A stretch of 64,000 nt of DNA. Source: Phorcus lineatus (Eukaryota; Mollusca; Gastropoda; Trochida; Trochidae). The position numbers and the translations under genes were made by a program. Position 1 is the first letter of the stretch. The number at the start of each line of letters is the position of its first letter. The notes below the pieces were generated by a model that searched no databases, had not been told where the DNA came from, and worked only from the letters and a program-made list of their open reading frames with translations. Below, in pieces: positions 13,201-25,216 of the stretch. The stretch is from contig OV121091.1 in the NCBI GenBank assembly GCA_921293015.1, positions 32,906,839 through 32,970,838 on the forward strand, written 5' to 3'.

Positions 13201-14295
13201 GATTAAAGGATAGTGAAAGATGTCCTAGATTTATTCCAAATAAGAACTTATTTATCATGTTTGAAATTTTATATAGCAACATTAGAGTAACGAAGTAATG
13301 AAACCCTTTTAAATTAAAAGTAGTCTGAAACGTTTATGAAGTAATCAATTCCCACACAGTGTGCAAAGAAAAATAGAGGGGCAGTAGCATATCGTAGAAG
13401 ACAGTTTCAAGTGAACATTGTTGGCGGCCATTTAAGTGTAATCACCATTTAGCCATTGAGGTAGGGGAACTTACCAAAACATGTTACTTCGTTCTAGAAC
13501 TGCTTTTTTCATCATTGGGGATTATCTTGCAATTGCTAACATTTAATTTCGTTTTCGTGAGATCACTTATTTTACCTAAAACACTTTCTCTGCCACTTTA
13601 AACTGGATGTTAGAACATGCAGCGCTAGAGATGCAACAATATGTTTGTTTTAAAAGAAACGATCGCCACACTAACATCTATACAGTTATCAGGTCAGGTT
13701 ATAAACAAAACATTTTGCAGCCTCACAACGTGATCCCCATGTCACAGCGACTACCGTGAAATAAATATGCCATAAGTAAAACCATGCAATTATAACATGA
13801 TGGTCGGTCAATAAGACAGGTTTTACGTCGTTCGTTAGTTATTCCTTAACAGTGAGAGAAATTGCAGGCAAGAAATGTAATACAAACCTCAGGTACAGTC
13901 CTTAGAACAACATGGGCAATCTCATTAGAATGAGTTTCAACTTCAAATAGCGAAAATACTTGTAATCTCATAGAAGGCCGTCAAGAGACGCGCATTGTGA
14001 TTACTTGAAGTTGTCTGCGTCAAGCCAATGACATTTAGAGGTCAAATTGGAGGCAAAGGTGACGGCTTGAGTAAATCTATAATCAACGTAACGAAGTGTA
14101 GCAATATTAGATTTCTTCAATAAGATTGCAGCAAGGGCTGATAAATGTTATATGTTGTGCGTTGAGTGCCGGTGTCAGTGCCAGTTACAGTGACCGATGT
14201 TAAGACCTGAATCAACTCAAACCTGAGCTGTAAAGGTCGGAAACCGACTCAAAATTCCGATCCGAGAACACGTCCCGCAGCAACACATCTTAGAT
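10211..14295. other. About 4 kb without recognisable gene
   Basis: AT-rich. I see no domain-bearing frame, tRNA or element ends. A somewhat more GC-rich patch at 12,140-12,500 has no feature I can name. Confidence 0.45.
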
Positions 14296-14772
14296 GTGGT
14301 CACACGTGACTTAATTTTTCCAAACGCAATCATCCCTTGTAATTCTCATCAAGAGAAATTTCACTCAAAGTTAAACAGTAACCCAATGGAACGACTTATA
14401 AGAGATGTGGAAAAATTGTTTTGTACTGTTGAGTTTGAAACAACACATGCTAAGAAACTTCAATTCACATTCAACAGGAAATATTCGCTTGTGAATATCC
14501 GTGAGCAACAAATTACGAGATGGAAAAAGTGGAATTACATACCCATGTTTTCCATGCATGTCCATTTAGAGCGTGCTGGAACGGGTCTGTTCCTAGATCC
14601 ACTACACCTAGTAGTTTCATTAGCTTGTTCAAAACAAATGCGGGTATCTTCCCCAGCATGGCCTTTTCTTACGCCAGCCCCAATGACTTGCAAAGATAGG
14701 CCTTGCCGCACTTCCCGTATTTTTCTGAGCTTGACGTCTAGAATGCTGCCACAGATCGCGATAGTCCAATGA
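14296..14772 (+). pseudogene. Unrecognised 158-codon frame, in frame with a LINE fragment
   Basis: This frame runs from Met at 14,296 to a TGA at 14,770-14,772. Two codons later the same frame continues into the reverse-transcriptase fragment at 14,779. It could be a rearranged or heavily decayed upstream part of that LINE. I recognise no domain in it: no endonuclease motif and no reverse-transcriptase blocks. It may equally be a chance frame. Confidence 0.3.
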
Positions 14773-14778
14773 GAATTA

Positions 14779-15234
14779 CAACTTGGTGTAAGACAAGAAT
14801 GTTTTTTTTTTAGTCCTTTCTCGTTTTCATTTTTCATGAATGAGCTTGCTGCTCAAATTGAAACTAACTGTTCGAGCGGTATTCAACTACATCCTAAATT
14901 TCTCCAAATTCTCTTATTCGCGGATGACGTTGTCATGTTTTCGAGCACCGTCAGTGGTCTCTAAAATCAATTTTATGAACTTAAACATTACTGTGATACA
15001 TGGAAATTAAAAGTTAATAGAGATTTAACAAAAATAGTAGTCTTAAAAAAGGGAGGTAAATTATCTGAAAAAGAAAAATGGTTATTCAAGGGTATAAATC
15101 TAGATTGTGTTAGTCATTACAAATATCTGGGCTTGTATTTCACAAATGGATTGTCATGGAGCAAACATGTCAAATATATATGCTTCGCTCCAAGGGAAAA
15201 AAGCACTGATTGGTATCCTAAAGAAATCATATGA
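14779..15234 (+). pseudogene. Non-LTR retrotransposon reverse-transcriptase fragment
   Basis: The frame reads QLGVRQEC, the usual GVRQGC block of LINE reverse transcriptases, then SPFSFSFFMNEL. Next comes LLFADDVVMFSS at about 14,911-14,943, the catalytic x-A-D-D motif. After an in-frame TAA at 14,962-14,964 it continues as YCDTWKLKVN, then YKYLGLYFTNGLSW and KHVKYI, the expected downstream blocks of the palm/thumb region. The frame closes at 15,234. The 5' half of the reverse transcriptase, the endonuclease and the 3' tail are not seen. This is a dead, truncated insertion on the plus strand; assignment to a particular LINE clade needs a tree. Confidence 0.9.
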
Positions 15235-16457
15235 GAATTGCAACTTTTCATCTAAAGGGGCGCTATGAATATTGACTGGTTGGCACCAAGGTTTAGCCTA
15301 CATGTAGCTATGATAGAGAATTTATAGCCATGCGGGAAGATGACTGCGGGTATGGTAAGTTCAGAAGGTTAAAAGTCCTTGTTGTGCTTTATTAGAGAGC
15401 ATTTGAATATTCAGCCCTAGGTATGAGATGAAGTCGAATACTTTTTCAATTAAGGATTATATTTGAGGTGTGCAGTCGGTACTTAAAAGCTTTTAAATGT
15501 CTGCTCAGTTGCAATCTTTTTTGATACTTCCATGAAAATATTTAATCGGTTTCAGGTATCGAAATGAAGTCTCTGCCGTCTTAAAATGGATATGAATATG
15601 GTTAAATCAAATGAAAAAAATTATGATTTTTGCATATGTCTTAAGTCTGATTAGTTTTATAGCTTTGACTTCACTTAAATTATTGAAAATTATGTCTCTT
15701 CATACTAAACATGTAGTAGTTTTGTAGCAATTGTTAATGTACCCAGTCGTTAGCAACACGGATTATTTATATAGAATGAATGTATTTAATCCAAAACAAA
15801 CTGGTATGTATTTATACATTAGTATGCGTCTGTGTAGGCATTGCATTAAAATAGCAAGTAACGAAGTAACGAATTTCATGTCAACTAAGTTCTGAGATTA
15901 TATTGATTTCGTTGATATGAAACAATAGTGAACTATAACAATATTCAATACTTTTATTCATGGAGAGATCTTTCTAGGTGCCTTGGGAGTTCCTGACATG
16001 AAAACATGTCGTTCAGTAATGGAAAGTGCGAGTTGTGCCCCTTGACATCACAAATGTCATGTCCAAACCAACTCCAGTATTGACATACACCGCTACATGT
16101 AAATGGGGGACCATGACAATAGAACTTGGATTTACTTGTATTCAAAGCATTCTCCCTCAGATTCTTAGACATTTTTAGACATTAACATTTTAGAGAGAAT
16201 ATTTTTTAATCAATATCATTATTTTTCATTAAAATCAAAATTAGGATAAATTTCCTTTTTTCATTACAGTGGTTTTTTATTTGAATGAAATGACTTTCAT
16301 TAAATTCTTTTTTTAGAATGAAAAATATTGTCATAATTTGATTATATAATTGTATTGATAGATCAATGCATGTGCATGTATATCCTTGATACACTTGGTA
16401 TCGGCAGGTTTGATCGAAAAGTTAAATTTCACAACATTATTTATATTTGCAAGACAT
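15235..16457. other. AT-rich stretch without recognisable gene
   Basis: No supported gene or element ends seen. Confidence 0.45.
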
Positions 16458-17041
16458 TACGGAAGCACCCTAGTGCCACAGTTATTTTTTTTTATCTCCT
16501 AATTAGGACATACTTTCACCTAATTAGGAGATATTAACGCCTAATTAGGAGATAAGTAACCCCTAATTAGGACTTAATTAACACCTAATTAGGAGATAAC
16601 TAAGTACTACTTAGGACATAGCTATTTCCTAATTAGGACTTAATTATTGCTAAATTAGGAGATATATCTCCTAATTAGGAGATGATATCTCCTTATTAGG
16701 TTATACTATCACCTAATTAGGAGAGAGTAACTCCTAATTAGCAGATAGTAACTCCTAATTAGCAGATAGTAACTCCTAATTAGGTGATAATTAAGTCCTA
16801 ATTAGGACTTAGTTATCACCTAATTAGGAGATAACTAAGTCCTAATTAGGACTTAATCATCACCTAATTAGGAGTTACTATCTGCTAATTAGGTGATAAT
16901 AAGTCCTAATTAGGAGATACTAACTCCTAATTAGGTGATTATTATCTCCTAATTAGGCGATGATTAAGACCTAATTAGGTGATGGTATATCCTAATTAGG
17001 GGATAAAACAATTTTGACTGTGGCACTAGGATGCTTCCGTA
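16458..17041. mobile_element. 584-bp inverted-repeat element filled with CTAATTAG palindromes
   Basis: The ends are inverted repeats of about 25 bases starting TACGGAAGCA and continuing CCTAGTGCCACAGT, with one mismatch. They are flanked by a 6-base direct repeat AGACAT (16,452-16,457 and 17,042-17,047), which looks like a target-site duplication; the alternative reading is AAGACAT. The interior, about 16,495-17,001, is a run of short units each centred on the 8-base palindrome CTAATTAG: 21 exact copies and 3 degenerate ones, joined by spacers such as GAGATAA, AGTCC and GTGATAA. No coding capacity. It is a non-autonomous DNA transposon or MITE; the superfamily is not assigned. Confidence 0.88.
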
Positions 17042-17692
17042 AGACATCGATATATTCGTATATTTTATATATACGGTACAACATGCATGTTAAATGAAAC
17101 ACGTCGTAGGCGTATTTGCATAATTGAACGTTTTTTACTCATATTGACAAGAAAACTGCGTTTCACTGTTCATAAGTTGACTTTTCAAATATGTCAATGC
17201 GCTTTCAGCTCTGATTTGTTGGTTTTGTATATTTGTTTTGTCTACTCAACTTTGTACACGCTTAAATCGATATTTTCTCTTGAACAGAAAAACATAATTT
17301 TTGGTTTTGATAACATTTTTCATGGATTAGAATGTTTTCGAGTTTAACCAGCAAAACATAAACAGGCTTCTTTTGATACTTGGACAGAAATACATGAATA
17401 TTGATTCAAATAATATTGTTGATTGGTTAGAATGTTTTCTTGGTTAACCAAAATAACACAAACATGATGCGTTTGATATTTTGGTTATGCTCACGAAAAT
17501 ATTGATATTAATACGAATAATATTCATCAGAAGAAATAATACTTATAGAAGTGAATACCAATAAACCTACTGAAAAAGTGTCTTACTATGTATAATTTCC
17601 TATAAAAAAGCATCATTTTGGGACTTCTTTTGATTAAAACATTTTATTGCGATTGTAAATTTATACAATTCTTTTCTTTTAGACAGGTTAAC

Positions 17693-18130
17693 CTGCTTAA
17701 AGGCACCATTCGAGCGGCTTTCATTCGCCATCTTGAAATGTTAGCATTGCGAGAAATCAAATGTGCTGTATTATGCTAATTCATTGACAAAATTAAGAAA
17801 TAACTAATATATTGATAGAAGAGGGGCATATTTAGAAATGATTCATAAAAAAAGTTGTTAGTTACGACAATGTTTTTTCGTAGTAATGCATTCCACATTC
17901 GTAGCTCCGATGATTGGCTTCATTTCATGAAGTTTTTCTATTTTGATCGATACACTAGATTCTTTGTCAAATTGTTAAATCTTGAACAACAGAAATGTTT
18001 ACCTCATGTACATATTTGAAATTTAGTGTGAAAAGAATCATGTAAAAATCATATATGTTTGTTAACAGGAAAGTCCTCCTGAATTTCGTTTCCACAAAAA
18101 ATACCCCGCTCGAATGGTCCCTTTAAGCAG
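17693..18130. mobile_element. TTAA-type MITE, about 438 bp
   Basis: Inverted ends read CTGCTTAAAGG(C/G)ACC then ATTCGAGCGG, matching at 24 of 25 positions (17,693-17,717 and 18,106-18,130). Both ends contain TTAA, consistent with a piggyBac-like target site, so the element proper may lie just inside. It has no coding capacity. Related TTAAAGG-type ends occur at 35.4, 38.8 and 57.9 kb. Confidence 0.82.
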
Positions 18131-18309
18131 TCATCTTCTCAAAACGGCCACATGTTTGATGCGACCACAGCGAATCCTACCGAACCGATCATTGCCTCCA
18201 TTTAACCGCCAGTTCATTTTTTCCCGTATGTGCACTTATAGCATAGTATTTATATATACAGTATATAATATTTGTCATATTTTTAAAGAAAAAAACATAG
18301 TTTCATACT

Positions 18310-19485
18310 TATTAAGTCATAGAATATTTTAGTGGCTGGAAGGGTACGTGATCTAAAAGGAAGTACAAAATGTTAAGCAGTAGGCAAATGAATAGTTCTA
18401 TCCGATCGATAGTGTAGATGTTCTGTGTAATTCAAAATGTACAATCAGTTTGATTTGTTTCATACTTAAGTCGTAAAATATGTGAGTGGTTGTATGGGTT
18501 TGCGATCTAAAAGGAAGTACAAAATGTTAAGCAGTAGGCAAATGAATAGTTCTATCCGATCGATAGTGTAGATGTTTTGTGTAATTCAAAATGTACAATC
18601 AGTTTGATTTGTTTCATACTTAAGGATATTCGCTCCTCAGTCACAGTAACAAATTTCAATTTACTTTATATAATAATTTTCTTATATAATAAACTAAAAT
18701 GAAGTGGTAATTTCTCAATTTTGATGATTTCTGACTTAATATTCATCAACATAAAGAAACGTAGTATTTTCATTTTGAAATAATTCACAATTTTGCTGAC
18801 TCAGCAATAATAATTGTAACTATTATTTAACCAATTTCTATTATCTGTTTTTCTTAGAAAGTAGATGTTGTTGAATGAATACAATTTGTATGAATGCGTT
18901 CAGGTATATTTTTAGATAATGAGTGGGAGAAAGCATGTTTTAGTCCAAAAATACGTTGAATGTTGATAATTTAATTGAAATGTTTGAATACATGATCTGC
19001 CGTAGCGGCTAAAAACCCATACTACCATGTATATTTTTTACTTTTTTCTGGAAGAAGATTATGTTAACTCTAACATGTTTTCATATTAAAAAAAGTTTAA
19101 TACAGGAACTAATTAAAATTTAAGATTTCTCCGAAAAGGTCATCATTTCCCCATATACTCCCATGTTAAAACTCTGACTGACAGATGGATCTTTGTCTTA
19201 AAATATCTCGAAAAAACCCACACTAACCCCTATTTTTGGGGGTGGATATTTCAAGCAAATACAATAAACCTTTGAAAAAAAACAAGTTAGAAAAAAAGTT
19301 TAATACTTTAAATTTGAGGAGCGGACTTACTTAAGTCGTAAAATATGTGAGTGGTTGTATGGGTTTGCGATCTAAAAGGACGTTTAAAATGTTAAGCAGT
19401 AGGCAAATGAATAGTTCTATCCGATCGATAGTGTAGATGTTCTGTGTAATTCAAAATGTACAATCAATTTAATTTGTGTTGACAG
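18310..19485 (+). repeat. 154-bp tandem repeat, three copies, third interrupted
   Basis: The phrase ATCTAAAAGGA recurs at about 18,351, 18,505 and 19,370. Copies 1 and 2 are 154 bases apart. Copies 2 and 3 are 865 apart, which is 154 plus exactly the 711 bases of the inserted element and its duplicated target. Units share AATGTTAAGCAGTAGGCAAA and CTATCCGATCGATAGTGTAG, the second holding the palindrome CTATCGATCGGATAG-like core. No coding potential. Confidence 0.9.
18624..19330. mobile_element. TTAA-type MITE inserted in the 154-bp array
   Basis: The insertion is bounded by TTAA on both sides (18,620-18,623 and 19,331-19,334; the wider direct repeat is ACTTAAG). Ends are imperfect inverted repeats sharing CGCTCCTCA (left GGATATTCGCTCC, right complement GTAAGTCCGCTCC). 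The empty site is seen in array copy 2, which reads CATACTTAAGTCG. There is no coding frame. The tandem-repeat arithmetic makes the boundaries unusually secure. Confidence 0.88.
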
Positions 19486-19683
19486 GTTGTGCTAAAGTGC
19501 CCATCATTTCAACACCTAGATTCATCGGTGCGCAGTACTTAATTGAAGAGACCATTCTGTTTGTTTTTGTAATGGCTTATTGGTGTCTATTTTCTTGTTG
19601 TATTGTTAAACAATAACACTAATCAATAAAAGCAACATAACAATTCCTGATACATTACCTGACGAGTCATACTAAGTATACTT

Positions 19684-19704
19684 ACGGGTAAAAGAAACGC
19701 TGCC
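19684..19704 (+). repeat. Lone Tc1-like terminal repeat fragment
   Basis: ACGGGTAAAAGAAACG here differs by one base from the terminal repeat of the Tc1 element at 25.2 kb (ACGGGCAAAAGAAACG). No partner is seen nearby, so it is probably a relic of a related element. Confidence 0.5.
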
Positions 19705-19989
19705 TTTTAATTAAAAAATGGGAAAAGATCTGAATACAAATAAGTTTATTTTATGCAAATGAAAATTTCATATGGTTAAAAAGCTATTACATCAATATCA
19801 TGACAAATTCAGAAATTATCTGAATGTTAGTAAAAGATGTGCGGATGCCCATACTTCGATCACGACAATTCAGTTCAAAGACACATTAAATCGTCAATAG
19901 CGAGTGTGCCCACAGCCTCATGTAGCCGGAATGCATCCCAAAAAGACCCACAAACAGGACGTCGAACACACCACTTGACTCAATACCTG

Positions 19990-20335
19990 GTGTGGGGGTT
20001 CTTGTGCTTTAGAGACTCTGAGAGCCATACCAGCCGGAACTTACACGCTCCTGGTACCTGCTATAGACCAAGCTGGACCGGCAAATTTTGAGTCGTTCTG
20101 AAACCTGCTGTCTCTCCCTTACTATGGCTATGTCTCTTCCCCTCAACACTGCCCAGTTTACAATGATGTGCGACAGGTTTTATTAGACTATTGTAACAAG
20201 GTGTTGTGTGATTTTAAAGATGAATGTGATATTGTGAAAGTTTGTTTTATCCTGGCCAGTCCCAGTGTTGTAATGCTCAGTGCCAAATCCTGCGAGGCGA
20301 TCTTACAGCTACATAGAGATATTTCATACACATGA
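19990..20335 (+). pseudogene. LINE-like C-terminal fragment
   Basis: A clean 77-codon tail runs from 20,102 to a TGA at 20,333-20,335. It includes SSPQHCPVYNDVRQVLLDYC, the H-C-P-x-Y-x-x-x-R-x-x-L pattern found at the C terminus of many non-LTR retrotransposon polyproteins. Just upstream, across an in-frame TGA at 20,099-20,101, the same frame reads PAGTYTLLVPAIDQAGPANF, the segment shared with 8,872-8,965. No reverse-transcriptase core is present. It is a truncated relic; the LINE assignment rests on one motif. Confidence 0.55.
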
Positions 20336-22325
20336 ATGTTTTTGTTTAATGATTTAATTTTGTATATACACGGTACAGCTTTTTAAACCACGATAATGTA
20401 CATGCAAACTTTTTATTCATGTCTGTAATTTTATTGTCTCTCATAACTCCAGTAGGAGTGCCTCATTTTATGACACGTTATTAATATCATTTTATATGTA
20501 AATTGAGATGAAACGTAAATAGATATCCTGTTTATCTGTCTGTCTACTTTCGATCTCTTTCTCCCTGATCTACCCACTGTCGTTTGGATTCACGTGTTTT
20601 TCACACACACATATTGCTGAAAACGCGTTAAATCTGTTAACAAAACTCCTCCAGGTTCGTTTTGACAGCATTGTGGAGTACGAGTTCTACTCAAATCTGT
20701 AAACTGAGAATCGACAAGTTTTAGAAATTGACAATGGCGGGATTCGAACTTATTCAATCAGGAACTTTCCTGTCAACAATAATCTGAAACATCCTCATTG
20801 CTCAATGTTAATGTACTATATAAGTATTAAACACACGGCAATAATTGTTTTTTCTTTAAGTAGTATCTATATTAACATATTGACAAAATTTATTCATTTT
20901 GATCATAAATGATTATATACTATAAACATTTTAACTAATTATCTTTCGGTGGTATACGTATTCTTTCATACCGCTTTACAGCTTTTGTCTTTAAAAAATG
21001 AGAAATTTTATCAATTTAACAATCGTTCTTTTATTTTGTCAAATAATGAAATTCAATGCATTGCGTCTTCGTAATTAAATTCCTGTGCAATTGATATTGT
21101 CATTTCAATTCATTAATAAATTTTTGCGTGTATTCTTGATATAAATTATTTATTTTCGATCGTTAGATGTACCACAAGAGAGCATTTCATGTCGCGTTTT
21201 AAAAGAATAGATTTTCGATTGTTACACATAGTGACATTATTAACGAAAATGATATTGATAGGAGTTATGATATTATGTGATAATATAGCTGTAATCTATT
21301 TAATATTATAAGCCATTAAGTACACATGTGAGCTGTTCTTTCTGTCAGATGAATTTTCCATGCAGTTTGTTTGTTCATATAAAATAAAAATCAAGTTTGA
21401 ATCATACATTATTAACAATTTCTGTTGAACTGGTGTAAAAAGTATGGTATACTAGGGAAATTATATATGTTTAAACCGATTTTGGAAAGAGGAAGCAAAC
21501 CGTGAAAGTGGTAAATGTCGCGGTGTAACGAAATGTAAACTCAGACGAGACCCGTTTATCCGGCAGGAAGATAAAACACTATAATAATCAAGCCAACCAA
21601 AGTAGGAGAGAAGCAATGAGTGAATAAAGTGTTTTATTTGCAGTCTAAACAAAACGATAACTGGGTACGACAACTGGCTACCCGTAGACAACTCAACAAG
21701 ATTTAACACCAAATAAGGGAAGTCAATTACCCGTGAATAACAATAGACATATAGACTAGGCAATCACTGTGGCATAATACCCAGACCTTGAAACAGCAGG
21801 GCAGGGCAACAAGATAAACATCAATCAGAACTTGCGTGAAATAACAGGGAACTAGCGGGACGGATAGGAACTAAAATAGGGATGAATAAACAACAAGTAC
21901 ACAGAACTTTAGAAAATTTCTAATCATTACTTGAGTGAGGAAATAAATAAGACTACTACATGGGTATAGTAGAACTTACATAAATAATGTGATGGGGATG
22001 GTAGGGTTAAACTGTAAGTCTTTAAAGGAAGTGATCACATACTCCAAAAAGGTACAGAGAAATAAAGGTATATTAACCTCACCAATCCAACTTCAATTGT
22101 CCCAGTCTTCTTCCATCCGTTCCGTCGCGTCCTCGCCCCTGGCACGCCAGATAGTTCTCCCTGACTAAAAGAGCTAGGGGTATCGATATAAGCTTCCCGA
22201 AGGGACGTCTAATAGGACAATGTGCTTCTTGGCCCAGTGAGTTATAGAGCATACACCAATGTGTGTTTCTTCCCTAAAATAACCCTATCTAAGTAAATAT
22301 TGGATTAACACTTAGGAGATAAACA
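20336..22325. other. No recognisable gene; weak tRNA-like B box
   Basis: No supported coding region. On the minus strand near 20,737-20,760 the sequence GTTCGAATCCCGCC matches an internal Pol III B box and may be a SINE remnant, but no A box is convincing. A more GC-rich patch at 22,100-22,220 has no recognisable feature. Confidence 0.4.
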
Positions 22326-22469
22326 TAGTGTGTTTGAAAATCAGAGACATGTTATACTGGATTGATAGCGAGTAAATTTTAAATTGAAACCTCACGCGCG
22401 TTCGGTTTCAATTTAAAATTTACTCGCTATCAATCCAGTATAACATGTCTCTGATTTTCAAACACACTA
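22326..22469. repeat. Perfect hairpin, 66-bp arms, 12-base loop
   Basis: 22,326-22,391 and 22,404-22,469 are exact reverse complements over 66 positions. The loop is TCACGCGCGTTC. Arms start TAGTGTGTTTGAAAATCAG and end TAAATTTTAAATTGAAACC. There is no coding frame, and no target duplication is seen at the flanks. It could be a small foldback element, a hairpin RNA source or a palindrome made by template switching. Confidence 0.95.
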
Positions 22470-24674
22470 GGTTTAACTCCATTCTACCATGACGATTTTC
22501 ATACTGAACTCTTTTTCATAGCGAAATGCACAGTGTAAAATGTTCCCACTTCTGGAGACAAACATGAACTCGTCAGCATCGGGGATTTTGTGTCATAGTA
22601 TTGAACTAAAATTAAACCGTTAACAAAGTTAAACCTTATACTGCGTGTTCAAGAAATGGTTTCGTACTAGTATGTGGTACAAATGTAAATATCGAAGCGT
22701 TTAAAAAGCCTTTTATCTTGTTTTGATAGCAAACAAAGACCGCGACACCCCCTCATGACGCAAATGGATGACTCTAACAGTAGACCCCCATGATAGGGTT
22801 TATGACGTCAGATGCGCTCGCGAAATTTCATGTGATATTCAAAGGAATCGGATATATTCATAGCTAAATTAAGTCTAAAGTATTTTGCGAGTATAGATTC
22901 CTGCAAGTCTAGGAATTGGAACGTAGGTAGATAAATTTTACTTTAGATAGATATGAATTTGAAATACGAAAATTCCCCTGTCAAACCAGCACATTATTAA
23001 AGATTACAGATGTATATGATTTTAACAATTTTATTCAGTTGAAATATGTTGCTGAGGGTTACATCTTGGTTGATTTAAAATGGACAACTAGATAAATGAG
23101 AGCGCACACTTGGTACAATTAAACAAGAATGAGAACAAGTGAAACCATTCGTCGTTTCTACGAGTGTGAAAAGCCTTGCGGCGTTATAACAAGGCGTGTT
23201 TGATTACTCATATCATAAATCATTTGTAAATGTGAGGAAATTTTGTCCATGCATATAGTTTATTTTTATAATATTGTAAAATTACTCAAAATACAGAGTA
23301 TTTCATTTTGTCATTTTCCCTCAACATATATAGCTGATAGGCCGGCCTCATTTAGAAGTAATTTGTGAGATGTCTGAGAGGGAAATCATATCAACATGTC
23401 AATAAAAATGTGAAATGCGTCTTACTTTGAACATTTATTGTTAAATATCATTGCCTTCACAATGTTTATCAGTAAAACAATGCAACGTGACAGTCCTCGT
23501 CACGAAGAGCAATAATATATAAATAGATAGAAATCACAGCATTGCATTCAGTAGTATCATGTTCACTCGTATTCAAAGTAGTTACTTCTCTACGACATTT
23601 CATAAAAGGCACTAAATCACATTTTTTCCTATACCCCTTTCAAGCAATATTGCGGTTCATTAGAGCATAGTGCCCATGAACGGGATTAAAATAGAAGTTC
23701 TTATAGTTTAATTTGGCTATTAAAGGATAAAAGAGGACATATCCAATGTTTTGGTTTCAAACGATGTAATAAAATGCTCAATGACATTAATATTTATTGT
23801 TAACTTGCAAACAATAGTGAAAATGTTGTGAGTGCAAAAAGTCACTAACAAATCGCAAGAGTCGTGAGTACGCTAAACATCCAAAACCACAGTGTACATG
23901 TCTGACTGAAATTAAAGAGTTTTTTTATGACGTTCATGACAACTGCTTCAGTCCCATGGTAAATGTAAGTTAAAGCATTTCAAATCAATCCATCATCTTT
24001 ATCAAACTCAATGCTAATTGAAAAATGTCGAATAACTTGCAACCAATAACTTATAGACTATATATATGATATTTGATTCGTTCTACATGCTTGATTTAAA
24101 TGTTTTGATTTTCGATTTAAAAAAAGCTCTCTTGCTACGCAATTCTATATTCCTGGTCACCGGAGGACAACAAATCATCATCTTAATTCATTACTTTTGA
24201 CAGATGATAGATATATCTTTGTATTCAAAATTAAACAAAGGCTTCGTACGTTAATATTTGATAATGAATTTGTCAAATCTTCTTAATAAAATCTTCGATG
24301 AATTTAAAGTAAAGATTTAAAGTTTGGGATAACTCTGACATAATGCAATGTCAATAATAATAAAAAAGAACTTATTGTACTTTAACAGAAGTTCTCTTAC
24401 ATGAACATACATCACCCATGTTCTTCGGCTGCTTATATCCAGTTAAACCTCTATGCAAATTTATATCAGTATTTGATACATCCGAATCCACAATAGCATA
24501 CATAGTTACCTAAATGTAGAGCTCCAGTGTGTGAATGAGAAAAACAATTCATAAAGTTTATGATAATGTTTAACTGGTCTTGTTAGTCTTCTATGTTTTT
24601 AAAATATTACTTTTTCATTGTCTCTATATTTTTCAGTTTCTATTTTTATGTTTATATGTAGAAACTCCGAGGCT
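22470..24674. other. No recognisable gene; one consensus CRE
   Basis: No supported coding region. A full palindromic TGACGTCA occurs at 22,803-22,810 beside a CpG-richer patch (GATGCGCTCGCG). A lone site does not show a promoter. Confidence 0.4.
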
Positions 24675-25189
24675 AAAGAAAGGTTTCACTTTTATTTTTT
24701 TCATGAGCGGCTAGTATGGGTTTTGTTCTAAGCAGGAAATAATAGTATTAGTGCATTGTTTTTACTATATTAACGCATCGCATCGAACGCAGCCATTGGA
24801 ATTGTGCATTCACAAACACGTGCAAAACGTGGTTTTGAGGCATGATTCGTGATGCACGTGCAGCAATGTTGCATACATATCCTTACTGGAAAGAGCAGAC
24901 ATTCAGTAACATAAAGAACATCAAAAATATGCCAAAACTTACGAAAGCACTAAGCGATCGGTATGTCCACTATGGGGGCTTCCCAACGTCAAATGGCAAG
25001 AACCTTCAACTGCAGCCAAACCACCATCAGGAGGCTATGAATACGCTACCAGCAGATAGGCCGGTATTTGGATGTTTTTTCAAGAGAATATTTGAAAATG
25101 AATTATGTATATAAACCAATCGTCAGAATTCCAATATCTGCGGGGTTTTTTTATTTTATAGACTTGAAAAATTAGTGAAACCTTTCTTT
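24675..25189. mobile_element. Short inverted-repeat element, about 515 bp
   Basis: The 16-base ends AAAGAAAGGTTTCACT (24,675-24,690) and their exact complement (25,174-25,189) bracket the element. A 90-codon open frame inside it (24,842-25,114) has no recognisable domain and is probably chance. It lies 27 bases before the 25.2 kb Tc1 element, suggesting nested or clustered insertions. The outer boundaries and target duplication are not resolved. Confidence 0.65.
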
Positions 25190-25216
25190 TTCTTGGTAGT
25201 ATTTATATACTTAAAA

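Noticed and set aside
22081-22200. Possible LTR end and primer-binding site (CCCCTGGCACGCCAG)
   Set aside because: No second LTR, no gag-pol frame and no target duplication were found; the resemblance is superficial.
24842-25114. 90-codon frame inside a short inverted-repeat element
   Set aside because: No transposase motifs; the element is too short to be autonomous.
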